From G963665185 sp049723905 (GTDB taxonomy: Bacteria; Desulfobacterota; Desulfovibrionia; Desulfovibrionales; Desulfovibrionaceae): a DNA stretch of 64,000 bases. The notes below the pieces were generated by a model. The model saw only the letters and a list, made by a program, of their open reading frames with translations, did no database searches and had not been told where the DNA came from. The position numbers and the translations under genes were made by a program. The stretch covers positions 2,604,001 through 2,668,000 of the forward strand of contig NZ_JBJKFD010000001.1 of assembly GCF_049723905.1 (NCBI RefSeq), in the 5' to 3' direction. Every line of letters begins with the position of its first letter. The stretch's first letter is position 1. Positions 50,290 through 59,134 of this stretch are shown piece by piece.

Positions 50290-50330
50290 ATGAAAAAAGG
50301 GTCTCTCGCTCAGCGCGAAAAGCCCTTAAA
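50290..50330 (-). terminator. Terminator of tRNA-Leu
   Basis: On the minus strand AAGGGCTTTTCGCGCTG and AGCGAGAGACCCTT pair with mismatches and end in six T residues, directly 3' of the tRNA. Confidence 0.7.
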
Positions 50331-50337
50331 TTTCAAG

Positions 50338-50424
50338 TGGTACCGGGAGAGAGACTCGAACTCTCAAGGGCGTGAACCCGGCGGATTTTGAGTCCGCTGC
50401 GTCTACCAATTCCGCCATCCCGGC
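50338..50424 (-). tRNA. tRNA-Leu (anticodon CAA)
   Basis: Complete cloverleaf on the minus strand: acceptor GCCGGGA with TCCCGGT plus ACCA, D arm (GGCGGAATTGGTAGACGC), anticodon stem GCGGA/TCCGC with loop CTCAAAA (anticodon CAA), a long variable arm typical of Leu, and T arm GAGTTCGAGTCTC. CCA is encoded. It marks the right edge of the mobile zone and is a likely integration site for it. Confidence 0.95.
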
Positions 50425-50657
50425 ACAAAGAAGAAATCTTCTACGGATTGTTACGTGTTCTTGTCAAGCGGCAAGGTCACTATTTCATGTTTTCGCTCTT
50501 GTTTCCCACCCGCCATCATGCTAGCGAATCCGAATTCCTCATGTCGGCATTCTCCGACACATTTCACGGATAACATACGTGAAGAGGCCGAACAACACCA
50601 CACCGCCGCGGCTTTCCGTCCAAAAAAATCGCGGATATTCATTGAGAGGTGGAGATA

Positions 50658-51347
50658 ATGCCAGTTCTTCCCGTAGGGTCGTTGGTCAATGTGTGTGCCA
50701 TTATTGCCGGAAGCGTTGTCGGCCTGTTTCTCGGTGCCCGTTTCCCGGAGCGCATCCGCAACATCGTGTTTCAGGCCCTTGGTCTGTGCACCTTTGCCCT
50801 GGGTATGAAAATGGCCCTGGTCTTCCAGAGGCCGCTCATCGTCATTTTCAGCATCGTGTTGGGCGGGATTATCGGCGCGTTTTTCCATTTGGAAGAATTT
50901 CTTGCCACCCTGGGCGACCGGCTCAAGGCCCGCATCAAAAACAAGAACGCCATGTTCACCGAAGGGCTCATCACGGCCACCCTGCTCTTCTGCATCGGCT
51001 CCATGGCCATTTTGGGCGCATTCGACGAGGGGCTGCGCGGCGACCCCACCATTTTGCTGACCAAATCCCTGCTGGACGGCTTTGCCTCCATTGTGCTGGC
51101 TGCCACCTACGGCATTGGCGTGCTGTTCTCCATTATCCCGGTCTTCATCTATCAATACGGCCTCACCCTGTTCGCCAGCATGTTCCAGGACGTATTCAGT
51201 CCCGCGCTTATCAACGAGCTGACGGCCGTGGGCGGCGTGCTCATTCTGGGCATCAGCCTCAATCTGCTCAAGCTCACCTACATCCGTCTGGGCGACATGC
51301 TGCCCGCCCTGCTCATGGTTGTTATTCTGGGGTTGTTTCTGCTTTAA
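50658..51347 (+). CDS. DUF554 family membrane protein
   Basis: 229 residues from the ATG at 50658. About six to seven membrane spans with the DUF554 start LPVGSLVNVCAIIAGSVVGLFLG and the motif FTEGLITATLLFCIGSMAILG. Proposed by others to be transporters; function unknown. GC-rich, core-like, ended by a perfect 21-bp terminator stem. Confidence 0.88.
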   Translation: MPVLPVGSLVNVCAIIAGSVVGLFLGARFPERIRNIVFQALGLCTFALGMKMALVFQRPLIVIFSIVLGGIIGAFFHLEEFLATLGDRLKARIKNKNAMFTEGLITATLLFCIGSMAILGAFDEGLRGDPTILLTKSLLDGFASIVLAATYGIGVLFSIIPVFIYQYGLTLFASMFQDVFSPALINELTAVGGVLILGISLNLLKLTYIRLGDMLPALLMVVILGLFLL

Positions 51348-51377
51348 AGGCACCTTCCCCTTCCCAAAGGGAAGCCC

Positions 51378-51427
51378 AAAACAAGACGGCCCGCAGACAA
51401 ATTCAAGTCTGCGGGCCGTCTTGTTTT
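51378..51427 (+). terminator. Strong terminator after the DUF554 gene
   Basis: A perfect 21-bp stem (51378-51398 with 51407-51427) with an 8-base loop; runs of A and T at the stem base make it work in both directions, serving also the convergent regulator gene. Confidence 0.95.
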
Positions 51428-51502
51428 GCCCGAAAGATTCCAAAGCCACTGTGCGGTTGCAACCAACCACGCGTTATGGCCTTGTCGGCAGTCGGACAAG
51501 GG

Positions 51503-52171
51503 CTACGACTTGTTCAGATATCTGTAAATGGTCGCCTCGGATGCGACCAGACTGGTGGCCACCAATGCCACGGCGCCCTTGATGAGAAAGACGCCCCGCC
51601 GGTTGAGTTCGGCCACAATGTCCATCTTCTCGTTCGGCGTAAGACGCTCGGCAGGTACGCTGTACTCGGACATGACCTCGCGGACCATGTTCGAGGTAAG
51701 ATCCTCGATGGACTCGTGGAAACGCTCCGGTTCCTTTTGCGTTTTCTTGGGCCTGCGCTTTTTTTCAAGTCCGCTGGCCCGAAGGAATTTGGTAAGCATG
51801 TCCCGGGCATCAACAAGCTTGGTCACATCCATATTCAGACAAAGCATGCCCTGCAGTTCGTCGTTCATGTCCTTGATGAAATACGTGGCCGAACGCAGGC
51901 TTTTCCCTTCCTTGGAAACGGTATCATAATCCATGACAAAATCCGTTTCCTCGTACTGCTTGTCCTTAACGACCTTCAGCGCCAAGTCCGTCATGGGCGC
52001 ACCAATCTTACGTCCGGAGATGTGTCCATTGGCAATGGCCACTACGGAACGCTCAAGATTATTGGTATCGTGGAGTACTACTTCGCAATCCTTTCCTATG
52101 AAGGCGCCGAGAAATTCTACCAACGGCACAAAATCCTCCACGGAACAGTGCGTTTTCAATCCATTCTCCAC
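51503..52171 (-). CDS. YheO/DauR-family transcriptional regulator (PAS-HTH)
   Basis: 222 residues, GTG start with AGGAGGAA just upstream. N-terminal YheO-like PAS domain (residues about 8-120: FLGAFIGKDCEVVLHD, GRKIGAPMTDLAL, ATYFIKDMNDELQGMLCLNMD) and a C-terminal HTH (LTPNEKMDIVAELNRRGVF, ALVATSLVASEATIYRYL). DauR represses D-arginine use in Pseudomonas; other members sense amino-acid-related signals. No neighbouring catabolic gene reveals the target here. Confidence 0.9.
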   Translation of the reverse strand: MENGLKTHCSVEDFVPLVEFLGAFIGKDCEVVLHDTNNLERSVVAIANGHISGRKIGAPMTDLALKVVKDKQYEETDFVMDYDTVSKEGKSLRSATYFIKDMNDELQGMLCLNMDVTKLVDARDMLTKFLRASGLEKKRRPKKTQKEPERFHESIEDLTSNMVREVMSEYSVPAERLTPNEKMDIVAELNRRGVFLIKGAVALVATSLVASEATIYRYLNKS

Positions 52172-52527
52172 TTCCTCCTCCTTGCCACATTTAAGATTGT
52201 TCTCACGCTGAGGATTTTTTTGTATTATGAGAAAAAGATCATGTCAATCCACTGCAAACCCGCTCGTCGGGCCCCTTCACGGCGTGGCCCTGTACGGTTA
52301 TACCCCACGACTGTTCGCTTTTATTAAAGCACGCCGCACAACGCCATGATGAATAAGTCAGGAATTTACACTGAAGTGTTCCGAATTGCCGCTTTTTTCT
52401 TCTTGTACAATCATTCGGGCTGGAGATCCCGAAAAATCATTCTTTTTTGCTTTTTCCCAAGAAATGATTATATAAAAAGACAGCGCGACATCTTGCAGGA
52501 CGAAAAATCGGCTGCACAGGAGGGAGC
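52172..52527. other. Intergenic region, no feature recognised
   Basis: 356 bases between the divergent DauR-like gene and the small ORF at 52528. AT-rich in its right half, with no palindrome or gene I can support beyond the likely promoters. Confidence 0.4.
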
Positions 52528-52731
52528 ATGAGAGTAGGGAATTTTTCACTGGAAAATCTGGGACAGACCACCGACCCCAGAGACAGAAACTGGCCTGCCG
52601 TCTTTCCGGCGGAACGGATGATGAAAAATCAACTGCGCGCCCAGATAGGCACCCTGCGGCAAGGAGCAGGCATACGTGCCAGCACGCAGATTGCGGAAAT
52701 TCCCGTCCGGATCGTAGAGTTCATGGTGTGA
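52528..52731 (+). CDS. Small hypothetical protein
   Basis: 67 residues with a strong AGGAGGGAGC ribosome site before the ATG. Polar sequence (DPRDRNWPAVFPAERMMKNQL, then AGIRASTQIAEIPVRIVEFMV), no membrane span, no family recognised. Convergent with cbiL, 24 bases apart. Confidence 0.55.
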   Translation: MRVGNFSLENLGQTTDPRDRNWPAVFPAERMMKNQLRAQIGTLRQGAGIRASTQIAEIPVRIVEFMV

Positions 52732-52755
52732 CCCGGACGGAACAAACGTCTGCAC

Positions 52756-53424
52756 TCAGCGGCGGGAGCGCCCCCGGAAATACATGGCTATGCCGGCCAA
52801 TCCCACCAGCCAGCCCAGGCCTCCGATGATTTCGGGAATGCCGGGCGTGGGGTCCAGGGCCTCGGTCAACATGCGACGCAGCGGACCGAGCCTGGATTCC
52901 ATGGCCTTGTTCACGGCCTTTTCCACTGCCTGTTCAAGCTCTGCCTGCGAAATTCCTGCAACTGCCAGTTTCACTTCCGGTTTTGTTGTTCCTCCAGCCG
53001 ACGACACCATGGCATAAGGCAGCGGGGAAACCACGGTTGGTTTGTCCGCTTGTGATGCATCAGCCTTTTCCATTGCCCCGTTCAAATAATCTGCAGCCTC
53101 AAGAATCCATTCACCACGGTGGCCCTCGCCAGCGTTCACCACAAGCCGGAGATTCATCTTCTCCTCAGCCGCTTTGCTGGGGATGGCAAAACGGGCAATC
53201 CCGTCTCCGTCGGTTTCTGTTTCAGCCAGTCCGGCACCGGAAGCCGCGTCCTGAAGATACACCGGACAATGCTTGGCAGGCCTGTTTTTGCCGAATCCGG
53301 CCTCGGCCACTATCTCCTGTCCTTCGGTCCAGGCATAAATTCTCACTCTGTGGGCCCAGGCGGTTTCCGAAAACAAACAGACGCCACATATTCCCATCAG
53401 CAGCCAGGTAGCTAACGCCTTCAT
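52756..53424 (-). CDS. cbiL: CbiL/NikL-like periplasmic component of a Co/Ni uptake system
   Basis: 222 residues: signal peptide (residues 1-24, ending SETAWA), then HRVRIYAWTEGQEIVAEAGF and a beta-rich DUF4198-like domain (CPVYLQDAASG, ARFAIPS), a helical linker and a C-terminal membrane anchor (GGLGWLVGLAGIAMYFRGR). It overlaps the upstream cbiM by 4 bases. NikL/CbiL proteins assist metal entry through CbiM. No cbiQ or cbiO (energising parts) follows, since the next gene is convergent. Confidence 0.85.
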   Translation of the reverse strand: MKALATWLLMGICGVCLFSETAWAHRVRIYAWTEGQEIVAEAGFGKNRPAKHCPVYLQDAASGAGLAETETDGDGIARFAIPSKAAEEKMNLRLVVNAGEGHRGEWILEAADYLNGAMEKADASQADKPTVVSPLPYAMVSSAGGTTKPEVKLAVAGISQAELEQAVEKAVNKAMESRLGPLRRMLTEALDPTPGIPEIIGGLGWLVGLAGIAMYFRGRSRR

Positions 53425-54035
53425 GCATTCCCCCCTTCCTTCAGCATAAGCAAATCCGGTTTGACCTTGGCAAGAAATCCATACGCAAACATGGTTACGA
53501 AGCCCTCAATGACCATAACCGGCAAATGGGCCACCACAAGCACCTTGGCGGATGTCAGGAATCCTTCGTCCGATGCGGTCAGGGCAACCGCGGTAAACAA
53601 CGCGGCCAACAGCACCGCGCAAAACCCGCAGCCGAATGCGGCCAGCGATTTTCCCCCCATGCCCTTCGCCAGCAGAGGCCGGAACATGTAGTAGCAAAGC
53701 ACGGCAGGACCGGCCATGTCGAAGGTGTTGACCCCCAATGCGCTCAAACCGCCGTACTGAAACAGAATGGCCTGCAACAGCAGCCCGGTGAGGATGGCAG
53801 GAAATGCGGCCCAGCCGAGCATGACCCCGGCCAGCCCGTTCAAAATAAGATGAACGCTCGCGGGCCCCGCATTCACATGGATAAGCGAAGCCACAAAAAA
53901 AGCCGCGGCCACCAGAGCCACGGTCATGACATGGTCGTAATCCATTTTTTTCAGGCCGATTGCCGTGCCAACAACCGTCAACGCCCCACCCGCCAGCAAA
54001 ATCGGTCCGGATAAAACACCTTCTGAAATATGCAA
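53421..54035 (-). CDS. cbiM: CbiM/NikM energy-coupling-factor S component (Co/Ni permease)
   Basis: 204 residues from a TTG at 54035, chosen because GGGAGG lies 6 bases upstream and the family starts at MHISEGVL, where the N-terminal His ligates the metal; the frame is open 43 codons further. About seven membrane helices; IHVNAGPASVHLILNGLAGVMLGW and FQYGGLSALGVNTFDMAGPA are CbiM signatures. It transports Ni2+ or Co2+, plausibly for hydrogenases or cobamides. Confidence 0.92.
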   Translation of the reverse strand: MHISEGVLSGPILLAGGALTVVGTAIGLKKMDYDHVMTVALVAAAFFVASLIHVNAGPASVHLILNGLAGVMLGWAAFPAILTGLLLQAILFQYGGLSALGVNTFDMAGPAVLCYYMFRPLLAKGMGGKSLAAFGCGFCAVLLAALFTAVALTASDEGFLTSAKVLVVAHLPVMVIEGFVTMFAYGFLAKVKPDLLMLKEGGNA

Positions 54036-54391
54036 TTCGTTGCCTCCCTGCCTATGACGCCCCCGCCACGGGATACGATATTTAAAACCGTGATACGGCT
54101 GATATCTTCCCCCTGTCAACACCGCCCCTCTCCAAAGCAACGGACCGGAGAAGAGACAAAACACGCCTTTTTTCGGGAAGGAGGGTAAATATACTTTACG
54201 ATTGTTGCGAGATTGGTCTAATTTTGCCCTGTAGCTTGTCGCAGACTGAAAAACTGTGAAAAATATTCATTAATTCTGAATTCCGGTACGCCAAGGCTGC
54301 TCCCTCCATTTCCCGAACCGTCAGGAGAAGCAACCGGAACCACGTAGACACCCATCAGGCCGCGCCGGACTGTCCGGCACCAGGAGACGGC
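54036..54391. other. Divergent upstream region of cbiM and the STAS gene
   Basis: About 350 bases without a gene. It contains the repeated CGTATC(A/C)CG motif (about 54070-54100) upstream of cbiM, which might be a metal-regulator site but does not match NikR or a cobalamin riboswitch by eye. Confidence 0.4.
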
Positions 54392-54736
54392 ATGCTCCAT
54401 GAAAGAACACAGCACGGCAACATTCAGGTTGTGCATATACGGGAAAAGGAACTCGGATTCGACGTAAGCCAGAAGTTCAAGGACATGCTGCGCAAGTACG
54501 TTGAAACGTATCCCGGCCCCATGATTGTTTGCATGGATGAGGTTGAGTTTGTGGACTCCACGGCACTCAGTGCCCTGGTGGCCACAGAGCGACGGCTTCT
54601 TCAGGCGGGCTATCCGTTTTGCCTGTGCGGCGTCAACGGCCCGGTGTTCCGCATCATCAAGCTGACCGCCCTGGACAGCCACCTGCATATCGAGCCTACT
54701 CTGGACAAGGCCCTGGCATCCCTCAGTCCCGCCTGA
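54392..54736 (+). CDS. STAS-domain protein (anti-sigma factor antagonist-like)
   Basis: 114 residues covering a single STAS domain, AGGAG 5 bases before the ATG. The switch helix motif MDEVEFVDSTALSALVAT has the phosphorylatable Ser56. Such proteins release sigma factors or regulate partners after dephosphorylation; no kinase or phosphatase partner is encoded adjacent. Confidence 0.9.
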   Translation: MLHERTQHGNIQVVHIREKELGFDVSQKFKDMLRKYVETYPGPMIVCMDEVEFVDSTALSALVATERRLLQAGYPFCLCGVNGPVFRIIKLTALDSHLHIEPTLDKALASLSPA

Positions 54737-54776
54737 ACATTCGGGGAAAGCCCGCGTTACCCGTTTCGGAACGTTT

Positions 54777-55454
54777 TCAGGCCGGACAGGCCAAGCATAA
54801 ACACCCGCCTTTTTCAAGCCAGCCGTGTACGGCCTCGTCGCACCGGCACAAGGCATCCACCACGTTGGGGTCGAACTGAATGCCCCGATTCACCCGAAGT
54901 TCCTTCATGGCCTCTTCAAACGACATGGCCGGTCGGTACACCCTATCCTCCACCATGGCCGAAAGGCTGTCCGCAACAGCTATAACCCTTGCCCCCAGAG
55001 GGATATCATACTCCTTGAGCCCGTCGGGATACCCCTTACCGTCAAACCGCTCGTGGTGGTGAAGAACCATATCCGCAATTCCCCCCTTGCCTCCTAAAAG
55101 CTTGATGGGACGCAGTATGTTGGCCCCTATCACCGGGTGCGCCTTGATGCATTCCCATTCCTCCCTGGTAAGAGCGGAATTTTTTCCCAGCACGGCATCG
55201 GGAATTCCGATCTTTCCGATGTCGTGCAAGTGCCCGGCAATATGAATGTCATCCACCATGGCAGGAAGCATGCCCATTGCACGGGCAATGAACTGGCTTA
55301 TCTCCGCGACCTGTCCGGAATGGCAGGCCGTAAAGGTATCCTTGGCGTCGATTGCCGCCCCAAGCGACTCCGCGAACTGATGAATGGTTACGCCCAATTG
55401 CGTACAGGTGTGTGCCGGAACTTCAGGGCAGGTGGCTGCGAGTGAGGTTGTCAT
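54777..55454 (-). CDS. HD-GYP domain protein (c-di-GMP phosphodiesterase-like)
   Basis: 225 residues from the ATG at 55454 (GGAG 9 bases upstream; the frame is open nine codons further). HD-GYP core in full: AIDAKDTFTACHSGQVAEIS, GHLHDIGKIGIPDAVL (HD pair), AHPVIGANIL, MVLHHHERFDGKGYPDGL (HH and GYP) and VIAVADSLSAM. The C-terminus has an extra Cys-rich tail. It should degrade c-di-GMP, opposing the cyclase at 21993. Confidence 0.93.
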   Translation of the reverse strand: MTTSLAATCPEVPAHTCTQLGVTIHQFAESLGAAIDAKDTFTACHSGQVAEISQFIARAMGMLPAMVDDIHIAGHLHDIGKIGIPDAVLGKNSALTREEWECIKAHPVIGANILRPIKLLGGKGGIADMVLHHHERFDGKGYPDGLKEYDIPLGARVIAVADSLSAMVEDRVYRPAMSFEEAMKELRVNRGIQFDPNVVDALCRCDEAVHGWLEKGGCLCLACPA

Positions 55455-55626
55455 GGTCAAGCTCTCCATTGCTTGGCACACTACAAGAAGTGATTCTCAT
55501 TTTCAATAGCCCAATTGAACCAATTACGCCTATTCCCCCCACACGTGGGCACACGTGTCCGCACACTATCCCAAACCGTTGCCGCGGGGCCGGGCGGAAA
55601 TCCGCACAAGCCCCGCACAAACACGC

Positions 55627-55812
55627 CTACTCCGGCCTGGCCACCGGCGCACCGGCAAGCCCGCAATATCCGGGATCGGAATCCGAGGTCTTTTCCGGCT
55701 GGGCAAACCGCCACATCATGCACATGGTTCCCTGGCAGAATTTCATTTTGTCGTCTCTGGTCTTGAGCAGAGGACAGTATTTGAATTTGGCTTCGTTGGG
55801 TGGGTAGAGCAT
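55627..55812 (-). CDS. Small cysteine-rich protein
   Basis: 61 residues from the ATG at 55812 (AGGAGGATGAC upstream). Five cysteines in FKYCPLLKT, KFCQGTMCMMWRF and GYCGLAG, a pattern seen in small conserved proteins of anaerobic proteobacteria that probably bind a metal. Function unknown. It lies just after the stop of the EAL-HDOD gene region on the same strand. Confidence 0.7.
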   Translation of the reverse strand: MLYPPNEAKFKYCPLLKTRDDKMKFCQGTMCMMWRFAQPEKTSDSDPGYCGLAGAPVARPE

Positions 55813-55878
55813 GTCATCCTCCTGAAGTGGTTCGTGGCACCTGCAAACGGGCACCACATGAAACGGTCCGAGAAAAAG

Positions 55879-57120
55879 TCAGTTGGTGGAATCGAAAAAC
55901 GTATTGGTCCAGAGGATGGACTCGTGGTAGCACCCGGCCACATCCAACGGGTCCAGCCCCAGGTGCATAATGGCGTCATCAAGATCCTGCCAGTCCCCGC
56001 TCTCGAAACAGCGGGCCAATCCCAGCCAATAGCTTTCACCATTTTCCAATTCGCCGCGCAAAGCGGGATCAAGAGGCAAATGATCGATGATTTCCTTCAT
56101 GGGCATATCAAGAATGGCGTCGAGCAGGGAAAACAGGCCGACAACAAACAGTCCTTCCGCCTTTTCCGCATGTTCCGGAACCGTTTTGGCCGCTGTTTCC
56201 AGAAAACGACCGCGCTGGGCCGACAGAAAGAGCAGCTCCTGCGCCTTGCCCTTGGGTGTTATGTCCGAGAAGAGCACCAGCCGCAGCCAGTTCTTTATCT
56301 GCTGCCAGCCAAGGATGACCACGGCCTGCCGGATGGAAGTGATATTGCGGGGAAAACCGAAGCTTGGGGTGTTGAGCAGGACCAGCAGACGGTAGCTGAT
56401 GGAGACGTCGGCCTGGACAATATCCGCCACTTCGTTGAAATCCGCATCGTCCGCTTCGATAAGCCGGAAAAGCTTGAAACGCGCGGCCAGGCTGGAGGAC
56501 AGCCGCCGCCCCGGAACAATGCGCGGTTTCTGGAAAAAAAAGCCCTGATAATAGGTAAAACCAAGCCCCTGCAGGCTCTGGTATACATCGTAGTTTTCCA
56601 CCCGCTTGGCAATGCACGCGGCATTGAACTCGCGGAGGTCATCCATCAGGACGGCCAGCTCGTAGCGTTCCTTATTCAGAACGTCCACCTTGATGAAATC
56701 CGCCTGTTTCAGCAAGGCACGCGTCTGCCCCGGAGACTGGCAGCCATCTACCGCAACAAGGTAGCCCTGTTCACGGAGTGCGACCAGCTCGTCGATGAAT
56801 TCCTGGGAATAATCGGTGCGGCTCTCCACCTCGATGACGACCATTTCCTTGGGCAGGGCATAGGGAACGCGGTCCAGGACGGTCTGCTCCGTAAAATTCA
56901 CGCACAGTTTGAGCTGCCCCACATTTTCGCCACCCAGAATAAAGCTAGCATCGGCGGCAACCCGCAGCGTGGCCGCTGATTCGTCCACATAATCGGCGCT
57001 GAGGGCAACCATACTGCTCCGGTACAGCAGTTCGTATCCCCAGACCTTCTTTTCCGTATCGAAAATTGGCTGCCGCGCCACAAAAACGGTCTCGTAGCTG
57101 TTCGTAACTTCTGCTGTCAT
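55879..57120 (-). CDS. EAL-HDOD (YuxH-like) signalling protein
   Basis: 413 residues from the ATG at 57120, or 416 from a GTG three codons earlier. N-terminal degenerate EAL domain (about 12-205: ARQPIFDTEKKVWGYELLYR, KLCVNFTE, GYLVAVDG, FIKVDV, YYQGFFFQKPRIV) lacking several metal ligands, then an HDOD domain (about 210-400: SISYRLLVLLNTPSFGF, SIRQAVVILG, WLRLVLF). Such proteins are signal-transduction adaptors rather than c-di-GMP hydrolases. A truncated relative lies at 33081. Confidence 0.92.
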   Translation of the reverse strand: MTAEVTNSYETVFVARQPIFDTEKKVWGYELLYRSSMVALSADYVDESAATLRVAADASFILGGENVGQLKLCVNFTEQTVLDRVPYALPKEMVVIEVESRTDYSQEFIDELVALREQGYLVAVDGCQSPGQTRALLKQADFIKVDVLNKERYELAVLMDDLREFNAACIAKRVENYDVYQSLQGLGFTYYQGFFFQKPRIVPGRRLSSSLAARFKLFRLIEADDADFNEVADIVQADVSISYRLLVLLNTPSFGFPRNITSIRQAVVILGWQQIKNWLRLVLFSDITPKGKAQELLFLSAQRGRFLETAAKTVPEHAEKAEGLFVVGLFSLLDAILDMPMKEIIDHLPLDPALRGELENGESYWLGLARCFESGDWQDLDDAIMHLGLDPLDVAGCYHESILWTNTFFDSTN

Positions 57121-57450
57121 GCGGTCCACCAGTGTTTGAATTTCAATCCATCGTCATAATGCGTGCAATCCCCTCAAGAGTAAAGCTGCGGCTGCATTCC
57201 GGGGGAAAGCCCCTGCCCTTTCTGCGGCCGCAGCCGAACGATGAAATGAAGTGTTGGTTGCTCTTCCTGCACGGGCGCCGCAGAACAATATTTACATTTA
57301 TGTACTAATTTCTTTTTTTACCTACATAAAAAGTACTTTTCAATTGCCATGTTTTCAATTTTGTGTAATCGATCTGCAGCAATCTACTATATTGTAGATC
57401 ATATAGCCTGTGATTAACAAAAATAACCATTTTGTAGTGGAGGATGCACC
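57121..57450. promoter_or_regulatory. Divergent promoter region with a palindrome
   Basis: About 330 bases, AT-rich near the right end. The perfect inverted repeat ATCTAC-TATATT-GTAGAT (57382-57399) lies about 50 bases before the glutamate synthase-like gene and is the best operator candidate. No gene here. Confidence 0.6.
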
Positions 57451-59094
57451 ATGTTCACCTGGCCTCAAAAAAACGATGTTCTCGGTTCCGTAAACCGAGG
57501 CAATGCCATCGAATCCGGATTATGCACCCTGTGCCGCGCAGACTGTCAGGGGAAATGCGAGACGTGGCTCTCCAGCCTGCGGGGGCGGGAAATGCTCTAC
57601 CCCAGAGATTTCGGCCAGGTCACGGCCGGAAGCGGAAACACCACCCATGTGGGCGTGTCCTACAACTCGCTGCGCATCCAGGGGCTCAATTACGGATCGT
57701 TCGGCATGACCCAGAAGTCCTCCTGCGGCAAAGACGACTGTCTGTTCACCGACGTCAGCCTGGAAACCTCCTTTGGCGCAGAAGTACAGACCAAGGCCCG
57801 CGTTCCCTTCATGACCGGCGCGCTCGGTTCGACGTTCATAGCCGCCAAGTACTGGGATTCATTTGCCGTCGGCTGCGCCCTGGTAGGAGCCCCCATCGTC
57901 ATTGGTGAAAACGTCGTGGGCGTGGACCGCGAGTCCGAACTCAAGGACGGTCGGATTGTCAAAGCCCCGGAACTCGAACGGCGCATCGACACCTACATGC
58001 GGCACTATGACGGCTATGGAGCAATCATCGTACAGCTCAACGTGGAAGACACGCGCAATGGTGTGGCCGAATACGTGGCGGAAAAATATGGTGACAAGGT
58101 CATCATAGAACTCAAATGGGGGCAGGGAGCCAAAGACATAGGCGGGGAAATAGAGGTAACCAGCCTGGATTACGCCCTGTTCCTGAAAAAACGCGGCTAC
58201 CTCGTGGACCCGGACCCTGAACTGCCCCAGGTTCAGGACGCCTACAACGCAGGCGCCATCCACTCCTTCGCGCGCCACAGCCGCCTGGGGTACACCGATC
58301 TGGCCACCTACGAACAGGTGCGTGAAAATTTCATGACATCGGTCAAGTACCTGCGCTCCCTGGGATTCAAACGCATATCCCTGAAGACCGGTTCCTACGG
58401 CATGGAAGCCCTGGCCATGGCCATCAAATTCGCCACGGAAGCCGAACTCGATCTGCTCACCATGGACGGATCGGGCGGCGGCACCGGCATGAGCCCCTGG
58501 AACATGATGGAAAGCTGGGGCGTGCCCTCCATACTGCTTCATGCCAAGGCCTACGAATACGCCTCCATCCTGGCGGCACGCGGCGAAAAGGTGGTGGACA
58601 TGTCCTTTGCGGGCGGATTCGCCAAGGGAAGCAACATCTTCAAGGCCCTGGCCATGGGTGCCCCGTTCGTCAAGATGATCTGCATGGGACGCGCCATGAT
58701 GATTCCCGGCTTCCTGGGAGCGAACATCGAAGGCGCACTCCATCCCGAACGCCGTGAAAAACTCTTTGGCAACTGGGACAAACTCCCGGCCTCCGTTGCC
58801 AAATACGGCTCGACCCCCGAGGAAATCTTCGCCTGCTACCACGACGTGGAAGAGAAGGTCGGCAAAAACGCCATGAAGGACATCCCCTTCGGAGCCGTGG
58901 CCATCTGGTGTTTGGTGGACAAGCTCTCGGCAGGCCTTCAGCAGCTTCTGGCTGGCGCGCGCAAGTTCAACCTGACCGAAATCACCCGCGACGACATTGC
59001 CTCGGGAAACCGCGAAACCGAACGCGAGACCAAAATCCCCTTCATCACCGACGTGATGGACGAAACCGCACGCAAGATTCTCAACATGAAATAG
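57451..59094 (+). CDS. FMN-binding glutamate synthase-family protein
   Basis: 547 residues, GGAGG 8 bases before the ATG. An N-terminal cysteine cluster (LCTLCRADCQGKC, about residues 24-36) precedes a TIM-barrel of the glutamate synthase central/FMN domain: KWGQGAKDIGGEIEV, ISLKTGSYGMEALAMAIKFA, MDGSGGGTGMSPWN and MGRAMMIPGFLGANIEG. It corresponds to the stand-alone archaeal-type GltB domain rather than the full glutamine-dependent enzyme; no glutaminase domain. Possible role in glutamate synthesis or an uncharacterised FMN oxidoreduction. Confidence 0.9.
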   Translation: MFTWPQKNDVLGSVNRGNAIESGLCTLCRADCQGKCETWLSSLRGREMLYPRDFGQVTAGSGNTTHVGVSYNSLRIQGLNYGSFGMTQKSSCGKDDCLFTDVSLETSFGAEVQTKARVPFMTGALGSTFIAAKYWDSFAVGCALVGAPIVIGENVVGVDRESELKDGRIVKAPELERRIDTYMRHYDGYGAIIVQLNVEDTRNGVAEYVAEKYGDKVIIELKWGQGAKDIGGEIEVTSLDYALFLKKRGYLVDPDPELPQVQDAYNAGAIHSFARHSRLGYTDLATYEQVRENFMTSVKYLRSLGFKRISLKTGSYGMEALAMAIKFATEAELDLLTMDGSGGGTGMSPWNMMESWGVPSILLHAKAYEYASILAARGEKVVDMSFAGGFAKGSNIFKALAMGAPFVKMICMGRAMMIPGFLGANIEGALHPERREKLFGNWDKLPASVAKYGSTPEEIFACYHDVEEKVGKNAMKDIPFGAVAIWCLVDKLSAGLQQLLAGARKFNLTEITRDDIASGNRETERETKIPFITDVMDETARKILNMK

Positions 59095-59134
59095 CATAGG
59101 GGCCGGAGACGGCCCCTGGAGCATACTGTTTGCA

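Noticed and set aside
50579..52327. Plus-strand open frame of 582 codons across the DUF554 and DauR-like genes
   Set aside because: It reads through the perfect 21-bp terminator and overlaps two well-supported genes in other frames; Arg/His/Pro-rich shadow composition.
54036..54391. Cobalamin or NiCo riboswitch upstream of cbiM
   Set aside because: No B12-box and no NiCo four-way junction pattern is recognisable; only short repeated motifs are seen.
55555..56979. Plus-strand open frame of 474 codons opposite the EAL-HDOD gene
   Set aside because: Shadow of the EAL-HDOD gene; starts in a region without ribosome site and shows no domain.
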